From Streptomyces yangpuensis (GTDB lineage Bacteria > Actinomycetota > Actinomycetes > Streptomycetales > Streptomycetaceae), in the NCBI RefSeq assembly GCF_001005295.1, contig NZ_LBMK01000001.1, positions 302,976-366,975 on the forward strand: DNA of 64,000 bases, in the 5' to 3' direction. This document shows, piece by piece, positions 1 through 8,103 of the stretch. The position numbers and the translations under genes were made by a program. The notes under the pieces are model-generated. The model was not told the origin of the DNA. It searched no databases and was given only the letters and a program-made list of their open reading frames with translations. How positions within the stretch are numbered: the stretch's first letter is position 1; each line of letters starts with the position of its first letter.

Positions 1-708
1 CGAGGCGTCGTAGCCGGTGATCGGCGAGCCCTTGGGGGCCAGCACCTGCTGGCCGGCCTCGAAGTAGGCCGTCGAGAAGGCGACGTCCTCCAGCCGCTTG
101 CAGTTGATGGTCATGGTCCGCACGACGATGTCGACGCGCCCCTCCTGCAGGGCGGGGACGCGCTGGCTGGTCGGGATGGCCCGGTAGATGACCGCGTTCT
201 CGTCGCCCAGGATGTCCTTGGCGATGGCCTTGACCAGGTCGATGTCGAAGCCGTCGAGGCGGCCGCCCTCCGCGGTCTGGTTGCGGTACCCCCAGCGGAA
301 GCTGTTCTGGTCCACGCCCGCGACGAGCTTGCCCGCCGCCTTGATCCGCGCGATGGCCGCCCCGTCCACATCGGACGGGCGCAGGCTGGCCTCGGGGTCC
401 TGACAGGTGTCCGCGAGAACCCAGGGCGCCGCCGGAGCCGCCGCCGCGGCCTGGGCGGGCCCGCGGGCGGGGACGCCGGGTGCGGTGTCCGGTGTCGCGT
501 GGGCGAGCGGCAGCAGCACCAGCGCGGCCGTCACGGCGCAGGCGGCGGCCATGGCGCTCACGCCGCCCCAGCCGCGCAGCCGGCCCGCGGCCCGCCGGGC
601 CCCGGACGCCGCGCCCGGGGCCCGCCTGCGGCCCGTGCGCCTCTCGTGCCCCTCGTGCTCCGTGTACCCCTCGTGGCCCTCGGCGGCCCGCCTCGCCCGT
701 ATCCGCAT
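1..708 (-). CDS. glnH: GlnH-like amino-acid-binding protein (partial, runs off left edge)
   Basis: The first 236 codons of an extracellular solute-binding protein (SBP family 3, glutamate/aspartate type) are visible; the C-terminus lies outside the window. A basic N-terminus of about 48 residues is followed by one hydrophobic anchor (about 49-69), then the family-3 core: LVAGVDQNSFRWGYRN, then GFDIDLVKAIA, then the stretch RVDIVVRTMTINC. The ATG lies 5 bases after the stop of the upstream membrane gene, so the two are co-transcribed and probably translationally coupled. No ABC permease or ATPase is next to it; instead the partner is a four-helix sensor-like membrane protein. This matches the mycobacterial GlnX-GlnH-PknG arrangement, in which GlnH reports Asp/Glu to the kinase PknG through GlnX. 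Binding-protein family is clear; the signalling role is inferred. Confidence 0.8.
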   Translation of the reverse strand, partial: MRIRARRAAEGHEGYTEHEGHERRTGRRRAPGAASGARRAAGRLRGWGGVSAMAAACAVTAALVLLPLAHATPDTAPGVPARGPAQAAAAAPAAPWVLADTCQDPEASLRPSDVDGAAIARIKAAGKLVAGVDQNSFRWGYRNQTAEGGRLDGFDIDLVKAIAKDILGDENAVIYRAIPTSQRVPALQEGRVDIVVRTMTINCKRLEDVAFSTAYFEAGQQVLAPKGSPITGYDAS

Positions 709-713
709 CGCTC

Positions 714-2123
714 TCACCTGTACTCCGAAAGCCTGCGCCCGATACCGAGCAGGGCCGCTGCCGCGCCGATGACCACCAGGACCGCCGAGCCCGTCACCAG
801 GCCCCCCAGCGCGCCGAGCCCGTCCCGGGCCGCCCGGGTGAACTCCTGCTGCTCGTGGGCGACGGCCTGCTCCAGGGAGGCGTCCACCGTGTCGAAGGCG
901 GCGCCGCTGCTCTGCTTGTGCTGTTCGTCCCCGACGACCTGGGACAGCGCGGCTTCGTAGTCGCCCTTCAAGTCCGCCTCCCGGGCCGCCTGGTGCCGCT
1001 GCTTCCACTGCTCCACGCCGCCGGCGGCGCGGCTCACGGGCTCCCGGCCGGCGTCGTCGTCGGCCAGTCGCAGTGCGGTCGCGAGCCCCGCGTCCAGCTG
1101 CTTCATGTTGTGGGTGAAGTCCACGTCGTACTTGTCGGACTTGTTGTCCTCGGCCAGTACGGCGCCCCGCGCGATCAGTGTCAGGTTCTCACTCGCCCGG
1201 GCCTGGAGGGAGGCGATCCGCGCGTCGTTGAGCACCTTCATCGACTCCTGCCCGTCCGAGCGGGCTTCACTCAGTGAGGAACGCGCCACGGTATGGCCGA
1301 CGGACAGCCAGAGCAGCACCACCACGGAGGCCGCGGTCGCGGCCACCAGCCCGTGGTTGAAGACCCGGTTCGTGTGCCGGTAGTTGCGCCGCTGCGCCCA
1401 CACCAGGGCGGTGACGGCGAGCACGCCCAGGCCCAGCGAGCCCAGCGGCCAGGAGCGGGCGTCGTCGTCGTCGGTGTGCAGCCGCCGGGTCTCCGCCTCG
1501 TACAGCCGCTGGGCGGCGGGCAGCAGCTGGGTGGTCATCTGTTCGTTGGCGTAACGGAGGTAGGCGCCGCCCAGCGGCAGGCCCTGCCGGTTGGTGGCCC
1601 GCGCCTGCTCGATCAGGCCGGTGTAGCGCGGCAGCTGTTCACTCAACAGGGTGATCTGCTCACGGGACTCCTCGCTGCCGCCGGTGTTCGCGGCGGCGCT
1701 CACCAGCAGGCGCGAGGCGTTGGCGATGTCCTTCTCGTAGCGCCTGCGGACCTCGCGCGGCTCCTGAGCGCCGAGGAGGAACCCGCTGGAGGAGGTGGTG
1801 TCGGCGTCGGCGAGGGAACGGTAGATGCTGGCCGCGTCCGCGCTCAGCGGCTGGCTGCGGCCCACGACGTCGTCGGCGGCGGTGGCCCGGTCGGAGATCT
1901 CCCACACGCTCACCGCGCCGAACAGCATGATCAGGGCGGCCAGAACCGCCCCGATGATCCGCAGCCGGCCCGGTTCGGTGGTGGCGGCCTCACGCAGCCG
2001 CTGTACCCCCTCGGACCAGGCGGTGCGCCGGCCCGGTGGGCCCTCGGGCGGCGACGCCGGCGCGCCGGCGGGCGTCACGGGGACACCACCCCCGGGCGCG
2101 GGCGCGCGTGATGTGATCGCCAC
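714..2123 (-). CDS. glnX: GlnX-like four-helix membrane sensor protein
   Basis: A 469-residue membrane protein with four predicted helices: about 53-75 (ending in AVSVWEI), 222-246, 258-280 and 438-462. Two large extracytoplasmic regions, about 75-220 and 280-437, are mostly helical and charged, like chemoreceptor-type sensor bundles. The start is GTG with GGAGG five bases upstream. The N-terminal 50 residues are Pro/Gly/Ala-rich and cytoplasmic. It precedes the GlnH-like binding protein by 5 bases. In mycobacteria the equivalent protein links periplasmic GlnH to the cytoplasmic kinase PknG, and a pknG-type gene would be expected just beyond the left edge. Membrane topology is seen; the function is inferred from the gene pair. 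Confidence 0.65.
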   Translation of the reverse strand: MAITSRAPAPGGGVPVTPAGAPASPPEGPPGRRTAWSEGVQRLREAATTEPGRLRIIGAVLAALIMLFGAVSVWEISDRATAADDVVGRSQPLSADAASIYRSLADADTTSSSGFLLGAQEPREVRRRYEKDIANASRLLVSAAANTGGSEESREQITLLSEQLPRYTGLIEQARATNRQGLPLGGAYLRYANEQMTTQLLPAAQRLYEAETRRLHTDDDDARSWPLGSLGLGVLAVTALVWAQRRNYRHTNRVFNHGLVAATAASVVVLLWLSVGHTVARSSLSEARSDGQESMKVLNDARIASLQARASENLTLIARGAVLAEDNKSDKYDVDFTHNMKQLDAGLATALRLADDDAGREPVSRAAGGVEQWKQRHQAAREADLKGDYEAALSQVVGDEQHKQSSGAAFDTVDASLEQAVAHEQQEFTRAARDGLGALGGLVTGSAVLVVIGAAAALLGIGRRLSEYR

Positions 2124-2333
2124 CGTGACCTCCCCCTCGGTCCTGTCGTCCCCCCAGCAGCCGCAGGGGGGTCCCCCTGCGCAGCAGCAGTATGGCCGTA
2201 GTGCCGGTGGACCACAGCACCCGGTGCTGGATCCGGGGCGATCCGCCCCCGCGGGTGCCTTTCGTCACCCCTTCACCGTCAATACGTCCTTACGGCCGTA
2301 ACGGTTCCAGACCGGGCGCTTTCCGGGGCCGGT

Positions 2334-3323
2334 TCACCCGAAATGGGCACGGAGTTTTCCGTGGACCGGAGCCGGGGCCCCGACCGCGTCCAGGCCGAGC
2401 AGCGCGGCGCCCAGCACCGGGGGCGCCGTGACCACCGTGATCCGGGCGTGCGGGGCCCGTTCGGCGAGGCCGGACGCGATCCGCTCGTCGAGCCGGGAGT
2501 GCCGGGCCGTCAGCACCCCGCCGCCCAGCACCACCGGCACCTCCTCGTCCAGCAGACCCAGGCGGTCCAGTGCCACCACGGCCATGGCCACGACCTCGTC
2601 CGCCTGACGGTGCACCAGCGAGAGCGCCACCGGGTCCCCGGCGGCGGCCACCTCGAACAGCACCGGGGTCAGCTCGTGCCGCCGGCCGGCCGGTACCTCC
2701 CCCAGGTGCAGGGCCTCGATCAGCGAGGCCATCGAGGCGTGGCCGAGCCGTGCGGGCAGCGCCCGGGCCAGCTCCGTGTCCGCACCCCGCCCGTCCTCCG
2801 CCCGGGCGGCGCACCACAGGGCCTCCTCGGCCAGTCCGCCCCCGCCGCCCCAGTCGCCGGAGATCCGCCCGACCGCGGGGAAGCGCGCGGTCCGCCCGTC
2901 CGGGGTCATCCCGACGCAGTTGATGCCGGCCCCGCACACCACCGCCACGCCGCGCGGTGCGGCGCCCGTGGGCAGCCCGGCGCGCAGCAGCGCGAAGGTG
3001 TCGTTGTGCACCGCGGTCGCGCGCCCCCAGCCGCGCCGCCCGATCTCGTCCGCCAGCAGTCTCTCCTCGACGGGGAAGTCGGCGTTGGCGAGGCAGGCCG
3101 ACACGTGCTCCGCGACGGGCCCGGCCCCGCCGCCGGCGCGCACGCCCGCCGAGGCCAGCGCCTCGGCCAGTACGTCCACGGCCGCGGCCACCCCGGTCCG
3201 GGGCGGCTGGAAGCCCCCGGCCCGCCCGGTGGCCAGTACCGACCCGTCCGGGGCGAGGAGCGCGACGTCCGTCTTGCTGTTGCCCGCGTCGATCGCGAGG
3301 ACCGCAGGGAGGGTCACGCCCAT
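2334..3323 (-). CDS. csnK: BadF/BadG/BcrA/BcrD-family sugar kinase (GlcNAc/glucosamine kinase type, CsnK-like)
   Basis: A 329-residue ASKHA-fold kinase. The first phosphate loop is AIDAGNSKTDVAL at the N-terminus (residues about 9-21), followed by VVCGAGINCVG and ISGDWGGGGGLAEEAL, which are the adenosine and glycine-rich motifs of N-acetylglucosamine-kinase-like proteins, and VVLGGGV near the C-terminus. The ATG overlaps the end of the GH4 gene by 10 bases, so translation is coupled. By position after a ROK regulator and a GH4 gene it corresponds to CsnK of the Streptomyces csnR-csnK operon for chitosan-oligosaccharide use. It would phosphorylate glucosamine or its oligomers in the cytoplasm. 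Family is clear; the exact sugar is inferred from context. Confidence 0.8.
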   Translation of the reverse strand: MGVTLPAVLAIDAGNSKTDVALLAPDGSVLATGRAGGFQPPRTGVAAAVDVLAEALASAGVRAGGGAGPVAEHVSACLANADFPVEERLLADEIGRRGWGRATAVHNDTFALLRAGLPTGAAPRGVAVVCGAGINCVGMTPDGRTARFPAVGRISGDWGGGGGLAEEALWCAARAEDGRGADTELARALPARLGHASMASLIEALHLGEVPAGRRHELTPVLFEVAAAGDPVALSLVHRQADEVVAMAVVALDRLGLLDEEVPVVLGGGVLTARHSRLDERIASGLAERAPHARITVVTAPPVLGAALLGLDAVGAPAPVHGKLRAHFG

Positions 3324-4588
3324 GGCAGGTGCTCCTTGTTGTGCGCGAGGAGCCGGTCGGTGAGCCCTTCGGCCAGGTCGTGCTGACCGACCAGCGGGTG
3401 CGCCAGCAGCGCCCTGAACACCCGCTCGCGGCCCCCGCGCAGGGCTGCGTCCAGCGCGAGGTCCTCGTACGCCGTCACGTGCGAGATCAGCCCGGCGAAC
3501 AGCGGGTCCGGGCGCGGCACCGGGAGCGGCACCGGGCCGGAGCCGTCGGCGGCGCGGACGCGCGCCTGGACCTCGACGACGGCGTCGTCGGGCAGGAAGG
3601 GCAGCGTGCCGTTGTTGTACGTGTTGACCACCTGGAACTCCGGTCCGCCGCCGCCCAGCAGCGCGGCCGCCAGGTCCACGGCCGCCTCCGAGTAGAAGGC
3701 GCCGCCCCGCTTCGCCAGCAGCGCGGGCTTCTCGTCGAGGGCCGGATCCGCGTACAGGCCGAGCAGTTCGCGCTCCATCGCGGCGACCTCGGCGGCCCGC
3801 GAGGGCCTGGCGCCCAGCTCCCGTACGACCTCGTCGTGGGAGTAGAAGTAGCGCAGGTAGTACGAGGGGACGACGCCGAGCCGGTCCAGGACCGCCCGCG
3901 GCAGCCGCAGGTCCGCGGCGAGGGTCTCCCCGTGCCCGGCGAGCAGCCCGGGCAGCAGGTCCTCGCCGTCCGGGCCGCCCCGGTGCACCCCGAGCTCCCA
4001 GGTGAGGTGGTTGAGGCCCACGTGGTCGAGGTGGACGTCGGCGGGGGCCAGGTCCAGCAGGGCCGCGAACTTCCGCTGGAGGCCGATGGCGACGTTGCAC
4101 AGCCCGACGGCCCTGTGCCCGGCGCGCAGGAGGGCCCGGGTGACGATACCGACCGGATTGGTGAAGTCGATGATCCAGGCGTCGGGGCTGGCCCGCCGGA
4201 CCCGCTCGGCGATGTCGAGGACCACCGGGACGGTGCGCAGGGCCTTGGCGAGCCCGCCCGCGCCGGTGGTCTCCTGCCCGACGCAGCCGCACTCCAGCGG
4301 CCAGGTCTCGTCCTGGAGCCGGGCGGCCTGTCCGCCGACGCGCAGCTGGAGGAGGACCGCGTCGGCCCCGGCGACGCCCGCGTCGAGGTCGGTGGTCGTG
4401 GTGACCAGGCCGGAGTGGTCCTGCCGGGCGAAGATCCGGCGGGCCAGGGCGCCGATCAGCTCCAGCCGTTCGGTGGCCGGGTCGATCAGCACCAGTTCCT
4501 CGACCGGCAGGGTGTCGCGCAGCCGCGCGAAGCCGTCGACGAGTTCGGGGGTGTAGGTGGAACCGCCGCCCACCACTGCGAGTTTCAA
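3314..4588 (-). CDS. csnH: Glycoside hydrolase family 4 (6-phospho-beta-glucosidase type, CsnH-like)
   Basis: A 424-residue NAD- and metal-dependent GH4 enzyme. The Rossmann loop is VVGGGSTYTP at residues 5-14; later motifs are CVGQETTGAGG, the substrate-phosphate and metal region IIDFTNPVG, the metal-ligand motif GLCNVAIG, and HVGLNHLTW. Length is normal for GH4. The start is taken as TTG: no ATG or GTG fits the conserved N-terminus, and an AAAGG lies about 10 bases upstream, inside the tail of a truncated permease gene that ends 5 bases before. The gene overlaps the downstream kinase. It probably cleaves imported, phosphorylated disaccharides, but its cognate transporter is missing here, so its substrate supply is unclear. 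Confidence 0.85.
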   Translation of the reverse strand: MKLAVVGGGSTYTPELVDGFARLRDTLPVEELVLIDPATERLELIGALARRIFARQDHSGLVTTTTDLDAGVAGADAVLLQLRVGGQAARLQDETWPLECGCVGQETTGAGGLAKALRTVPVVLDIAERVRRASPDAWIIDFTNPVGIVTRALLRAGHRAVGLCNVAIGLQRKFAALLDLAPADVHLDHVGLNHLTWELGVHRGGPDGEDLLPGLLAGHGETLAADLRLPRAVLDRLGVVPSYYLRYFYSHDEVVRELGARPSRAAEVAAMERELLGLYADPALDEKPALLAKRGGAFYSEAAVDLAAALLGGGGPEFQVVNTYNNGTLPFLPDDAVVEVQARVRAADGSGPVPLPVPRPDPLFAGLISHVTAYEDLALDAALRGGRERVFRALLAHPLVGQHDLAEGLTDRLLAHNKEHLPWA

Positions 4589-4593
4589 CGTCG

Positions 4594-4733
4594 TCAGCCT
4601 TTCACGCCGGTCAGGGTGACTGCCTCGACGAACGCCTTCTGGGCGAGGAAGAAGAGGACGATCACCGGGGCCGTGACCAGCACGGTCGCGGCCATGGTCA
4701 GGTTCCAGTTGGTGTGGTGCGCCCCGTGGGGGG
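4594..4733 (-). pseudogene. C-terminal fossil of a carbohydrate ABC permease (CsnG/MalG type)
   Basis: Only the last 45 or so codons of a MalG-type inner-membrane permease remain: [15 protein letters not shown], then [19 protein letters not shown] and a VKG C-terminus, the standard last helix and tail of such permeases. There is no start codon and no preceding permease sequence; immediately upstream (on the minus strand) is the stop codon of the ROK repressor gene. In the related csn locus of S. coelicolor a binding protein and two permeases sit exactly here. A single deletion from just after the repressor to near the end of the second permease would give this junction. The remnant still supplies the ribosome binding site for the GH4 gene. 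Confidence 0.8.
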
Positions 4734-5960
4734 TCAGCGGGAGGTGTCGAAGACCTCGTCCCGGGTGGCGGCGAGCGCGCTCTCCAGCGCACCGTGCAGG
4801 ACGGGCTGCTGAAGGACCTCGCCCGGGACCAGCCGGGGGCGCGAGGGGGCCAGGTCGGCGAGCTCGGCCCCCAGCAGCTCGCGCAGCGGTTCGCCGCCCG
4901 CGCCGATCGCGGCCCCGGCCAGGACCACGATCTCCGGGTCCAGGACGGCGACCAGTGAGGCGAGACCGGTGGCCAGGGCGGTGGCGTAGGCCTGGAGGAA
5001 CCGCAGGTGCGCGCCCTCGGGCGCGGCGGCGGCCCGCGCGAGCAGTGCGACGGCGGCGGCGACCTCCGGGCCGTGCGGCCCGGCGTCCGGGCCGTCCGGT
5101 GAGCCGGAGACGGGCTCGACGCCCAGGTCCGCGGCGAGCCGGGGAAGTCCCTCCACGCCGGCCAGCTCCTGGTAGCCGCCGGAGTTCGCCCGGGTGACCT
5201 GCCGGACCAGGGGGCGGCCGGGCACGGGCAGGAAGCCCACCTCGCCCGCGCCGCCGGTCCAGCCGCGGTGCAGCCTGCCGCCGAACACCAGGGCGGCGCC
5301 GAGCCCCTCCTCGTTCCACAGCAGGACGAAGTCCTCGTGCCCGCGGGCGGCGCCGAGGCGCTGCTCGGCGACGGCGGCGAGGTTGACGTCGTTCTCGTAC
5401 TCGACGGGCATCGGCAGGGCCGCCGCAAGGTCGTCGAGGAGGGTGGGGGAGTGCCAGCCGGGGAGATGGCTGGCGTAGCGCAGCCGGCCGGACTGCGGGT
5501 CGAAGGCGCCGGGCGTGCCGATGACCACCCGGTGCAGGTCGCCGCGGTGCAGTCCGGCGGCCTCGACCGCCCCGCCGAGCGCCTCGGTCACCTGGCCGAC
5601 GGCCTGCGCGCCCTCCGTGTACGGGACCTCGTGGGAGGCGATCACGGTGCCGGTCAGGTCCGCGACGGCGGCGAGGACGCGCCCCGGGGTGACGTCGAGG
5701 CCGCCGACGTAGGCGGCCCGCGGGTTGATCGCGTACAGCTGGGCACTGGGGCCGGGGCGGCCGCCGTCGGTGCCGGTGACCACGACGAGTCCGGCGGCCT
5801 CCAGACGGGCCAGCAACTGGGAGGCGGTGGGCTTGGAGAGCCCGGTGAGGTGTCCGATGCGGGTCCGGGACAGCGGGCCGTGCGTCAGCAGGAGGTCGAG
5901 TGCGGCCCGGTCGTTCATGGCGCGCAACAGGCTGGGCGTTCCGGGCGTGGCGGCGGGCAT
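4734..5960 (-). CDS. csnR: ROK-family transcriptional repressor (CsnR-like)
   Basis: A 408-residue ROK repressor. An N-terminal MarR-like winged helix covers about residues 20-75 (recognition segment [17 protein letters not shown]), followed by a ROK sugar-kinase-like domain with [12 protein letters not shown] and VVIGTPGAF. The ROK zinc-type Cys cluster is not visible. An ATG at 5987 is also in frame, but the ATG at 5960 has GAGGGAGAG nine bases upstream and leaves the palindromic operator outside the coding region, so I prefer it. It heads the cut-down csn operon and should repress it until the sugar inducer binds. The C-terminus appears intact although a deletion begins within bases of its stop codon. 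Confidence 0.85.
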   Translation of the reverse strand: MPAATPGTPSLLRAMNDRAALDLLLTHGPLSRTRIGHLTGLSKPTASQLLARLEAAGLVVVTGTDGGRPGPSAQLYAINPRAAYVGGLDVTPGRVLAAVADLTGTVIASHEVPYTEGAQAVGQVTEALGGAVEAAGLHRGDLHRVVIGTPGAFDPQSGRLRYASHLPGWHSPTLLDDLAAALPMPVEYENDVNLAAVAEQRLGAARGHEDFVLLWNEEGLGAALVFGGRLHRGWTGGAGEVGFLPVPGRPLVRQVTRANSGGYQELAGVEGLPRLAADLGVEPVSGSPDGPDAGPHGPEVAAAVALLARAAAAPEGAHLRFLQAYATALATGLASLVAVLDPEIVVLAGAAIGAGGEPLRELLGAELADLAPSRPRLVPGEVLQQPVLHGALESALAATRDEVFDTSR

Positions 5961-5990
5961 GCGGCGGCTCTCCCTCACCGGGGTCATCTG

Positions 5991-6007
5991 TTAGGTAAGT
6001 TTCCTAT
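5991..6007. promoter_or_regulatory. Candidate CsnR operator
   Basis: TTAGGTAAGTTTCCTAT is an imperfect palindrome (TAGG..AA/TT..CCTA) located 31 bp upstream of the ROK gene start. It resembles the operator described for CsnR before chitosanase genes (an AGGAAAGTTTCCT-like palindrome, from memory). It implies autoregulation of the repressor operon. Confidence 0.6.
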
Positions 6008-6029
6008 CACCGTTCGAGCCGTGTCAATG

Positions 6030-6073
6030 CCGCTGCCCCGCAGGTCGTGACGGCACGGCCTGCGGGGCAGCGG
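6030..6073 (-). terminator. Hairpin terminator after mscS
   Basis: A perfect 15-bp inverted repeat (CCGCTGCCCCGCAGG and its complement) with a 14-nt loop lies 21 bp beyond the stop of the MscS gene. It separates that gene from the csnR promoter. Confidence 0.8.
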
Positions 6074-6093
6074 GAGCGGGACGGAAGGGGCCG

Positions 6094-7176
6094 CTACTTG
6101 GTGATCCGCGGGCCGGCGGGCGGCGGGATCGGGGCGGTGGCCAGGGACTGCGGGGAGGCGGGGTTCGCCAGCGCGGACGGCGCGGCGACGGAGGCCGACG
6201 GGTCCGCCGGGGCCTCGCCCTCCTCGTCCGCGCCCGGCACGCCGCCGATGATGCGGATGCCCGCGGCGTCGAAGGCCTCCTTGATCCGCCAGCGCAGCTC
6301 CCGCTCCACGGCGAACTGCTGACCCGGCATCGTCTTCGCGGAGACCTTCACCGTCATCGAGGTGAGCAGCACCTCGTCCAGGCCCAGTACCTCCACCGGG
6401 CCCCACAGGCGCTCGTCCCAGGGGGACTCCTTCGCCATCGAGTCGGCGACCTGCTGGACCACCTCACGGATCCGCGACAGGCTCTCCGACGGCTTGACCT
6501 GCACGTCCACGCCCGCGGTTGCCCAGCCCTGGCTGAGGTTGCCGATCCGCTTGATCTCGCCGTTGCGCACGTACCAGATCTCGCCGTTGTCGCCGCGCAG
6601 CTTGGTCACGCGCAGGCCGACCTCGATGACCTCGCCCGAGGCCACCCCGGCGTCGATCTTGTCGCCGACGCCGTACTGGTCCTCCATGATCATGAAGACG
6701 CCGGAGAGGAAGTCCGTCACCAGGTTGCGGGCGCCGAAACCGATGGCCACACCGGCCACACCGGCACTGGCCAGCAGCGGCGCCAGGTCGATCTTCAGGG
6801 CGGCCAGGACCATCAGCGCGGCCGTGCCGAGGATCAGGAAGGACGCCACCGACCGCAGGACGGAACCGATCGCCTCCGACCGCTGGCGCCGCCGCTCGGC
6901 GTTGACGAGCAGTCCGCCGAGCGCGGTGCCCTCGACCGCCTCGGCGCTGGTGTTCATCCGGTTTATGAGCTTGGTCAGCGCCTTGCGGACCACCGAGCGG
7001 ATCACGGCCGCGATCACCACGATCAGCAGGATCCGCAGACCGATGCCCAGCCAGGTGGCCCAGTTCTGCTCGATGAAGCTCGCGGCCTCGGTGACGCTCT
7101 CCTGCGCCTCCTTGACCGAAGCGGGCGCGTCCGGGACATCGGCTGCCAGCGGCAGCAGAGCGGCGGGCCAGGGCAC
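6094..7176 (-). CDS. MscS-family small-conductance mechanosensitive channel
   Basis: A 360-residue membrane protein with three N-terminal helices: about 42-62 (ILLIVVIAAVIRSVV), 108-128 and the pore helix around 130-150. After these comes the MscS beta-domain signature IGFGARNLVTDFLSGVFMI, then GVGDKIDAG and a soluble alpha/beta domain. The C-terminal 50 residues are Ala/Pro-rich and likely disordered. The start is GTG with GGAGG eight bases upstream. Such channels open under membrane tension and release solutes on hypo-osmotic shock. It stands alone, with a strong terminator downstream and a divergent HNH gene about 280 bp upstream. Confidence 0.9.
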   Translation of the reverse strand: MPWPAALLPLAADVPDAPASVKEAQESVTEAASFIEQNWATWLGIGLRILLIVVIAAVIRSVVRKALTKLINRMNTSAEAVEGTALGGLLVNAERRRQRSEAIGSVLRSVASFLILGTAALMVLAALKIDLAPLLASAGVAGVAIGFGARNLVTDFLSGVFMIMEDQYGVGDKIDAGVASGEVIEVGLRVTKLRGDNGEIWYVRNGEIKRIGNLSQGWATAGVDVQVKPSESLSRIREVVQQVADSMAKESPWDERLWGPVEVLGLDEVLLTSMTVKVSAKTMPGQQFAVERELRWRIKEAFDAAGIRIIGGVPGADEEGEAPADPSASVAAPSALANPASPQSLATAPIPPPAGPRITK

Positions 7177-7460
7177 GACAGGAACCTCCAGATGTAGCGG
7201 TCTGCCCGCCGGGGGTCCCGCCGGACGACGGCCGGGGGCGGATGCACGGGCAGACCAACCACACTAACGGGGCAATCCCTTCACTTCGGCGCCTTGTTCG
7301 AGGGAGAGACCAGACTCACCCGGGGATGACCGACTGTGGTCGAAAACACCTCGGACCCGTTACGGGCGAGTGGTGGCGCTTCGACCAGCCGTAAGGAGAG
7401 ACTGGAGAACAGATCGTCCCGGCGCGAGCCACGCGCCGCCGGCGTACAAGGAGGCAGTCC

Positions 7461-8003
7461 GTGCCGCACGTCCTGGTCCTCAACGCGTCGTACGAGCCCC
7501 TCGGCGTCGTACCGCTCCGCCGCGCGCTCGTCCTCGTCCTGGAGAACAAAGCGGTCTCCCTGGAGGAATCCGGCGCCTATCTGCACAGCGCGACAAGGGT
7601 CGTCCCCGCGCCCAGCGTGGTACGGCTCAAGCGCTTCGTGCGGGTCCCCTACCGGGGGCCCGTTCCACTCACCCGGCGCGCCCTGTTCGCGCGGGACGGC
7701 GGCCGCTGCATGTACTGCGGTGCCGTCGCCACCAGCGTCGACCACGTCATTCCGCGCAGCCGGGGCGGACAGCACGTCTGGGACAACGTCGTCGCGGCGT
7801 GCCGGCGCTGCAACCACGTCAAGGCCGACCGGCACCTGCTGGAACTGGGCTGGCGCCTGCGTCACCAGCCTGCCCCTCCCTCGGGTCTGGCCTGGCGCAT
7901 CATCGGCACCGGACACCGGGACCCGCGCTGGATGCCCTACCTCCAGCCGTTCGGGGCCGAGGACGCGCTGGAGCGGATCGGGATCGGGGTGGCCGCCTCC
8001 TGA
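7461..8003 (+). CDS. HNH endonuclease family protein
   Basis: A 180-residue protein with an HNH nuclease domain at about residues 85-125. It has the CXXC pair MYCGAVA, the HNH core SVDHVIPRSRGG with the first catalytic His, DNVVAACRRCN with the Asn and second Cys pair, and HVKADR. The N-terminal 80 residues (VLNASYEPL...) are the conserved lead of a widespread actinobacterial single-copy HNH family of unknown target. The start is GTG with AAGGAGG nine bases upstream. It is not next to a methylase or other restriction gene, so I do not read it as a restriction enzyme. It is followed directly by a bidirectional terminator. Confidence 0.85.
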   Translation: MPHVLVLNASYEPLGVVPLRRALVLVLENKAVSLEESGAYLHSATRVVPAPSVVRLKRFVRVPYRGPVPLTRRALFARDGGRCMYCGAVATSVDHVIPRSRGGQHVWDNVVAACRRCNHVKADRHLLELGWRLRHQPAPPSGLAWRIIGTGHRDPRWMPYLQPFGAEDALERIGIGVAAS

Positions 8004-8032
8004 CGGCCTCCGCCGCGGCTCCGCCGGATGCA

Positions 8033-8064
8033 CCGGGACGCAGGTCGTCGGACCTGCGTCCCGG
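8033..8064. terminator. Convergent terminator between HNH and GH84 genes
   Basis: A 14-bp perfect stem (CCGGGACGCAGGTC) with a GTCG loop lies between the convergent stops at 8003 and 8104, so it can serve both strands. Confidence 0.75.
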
Positions 8065-8103
8065 CCTCCCGGGGGTCGGCTCACCTGATCGGCAGGACAC
8101 CCT

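Noticed and set aside
7461..8003. HNH nuclease as part of a restriction or defence system
   Set aside because: No methylase, helicase or other defence gene is adjacent, and the family is a common single-copy actinobacterial gene.
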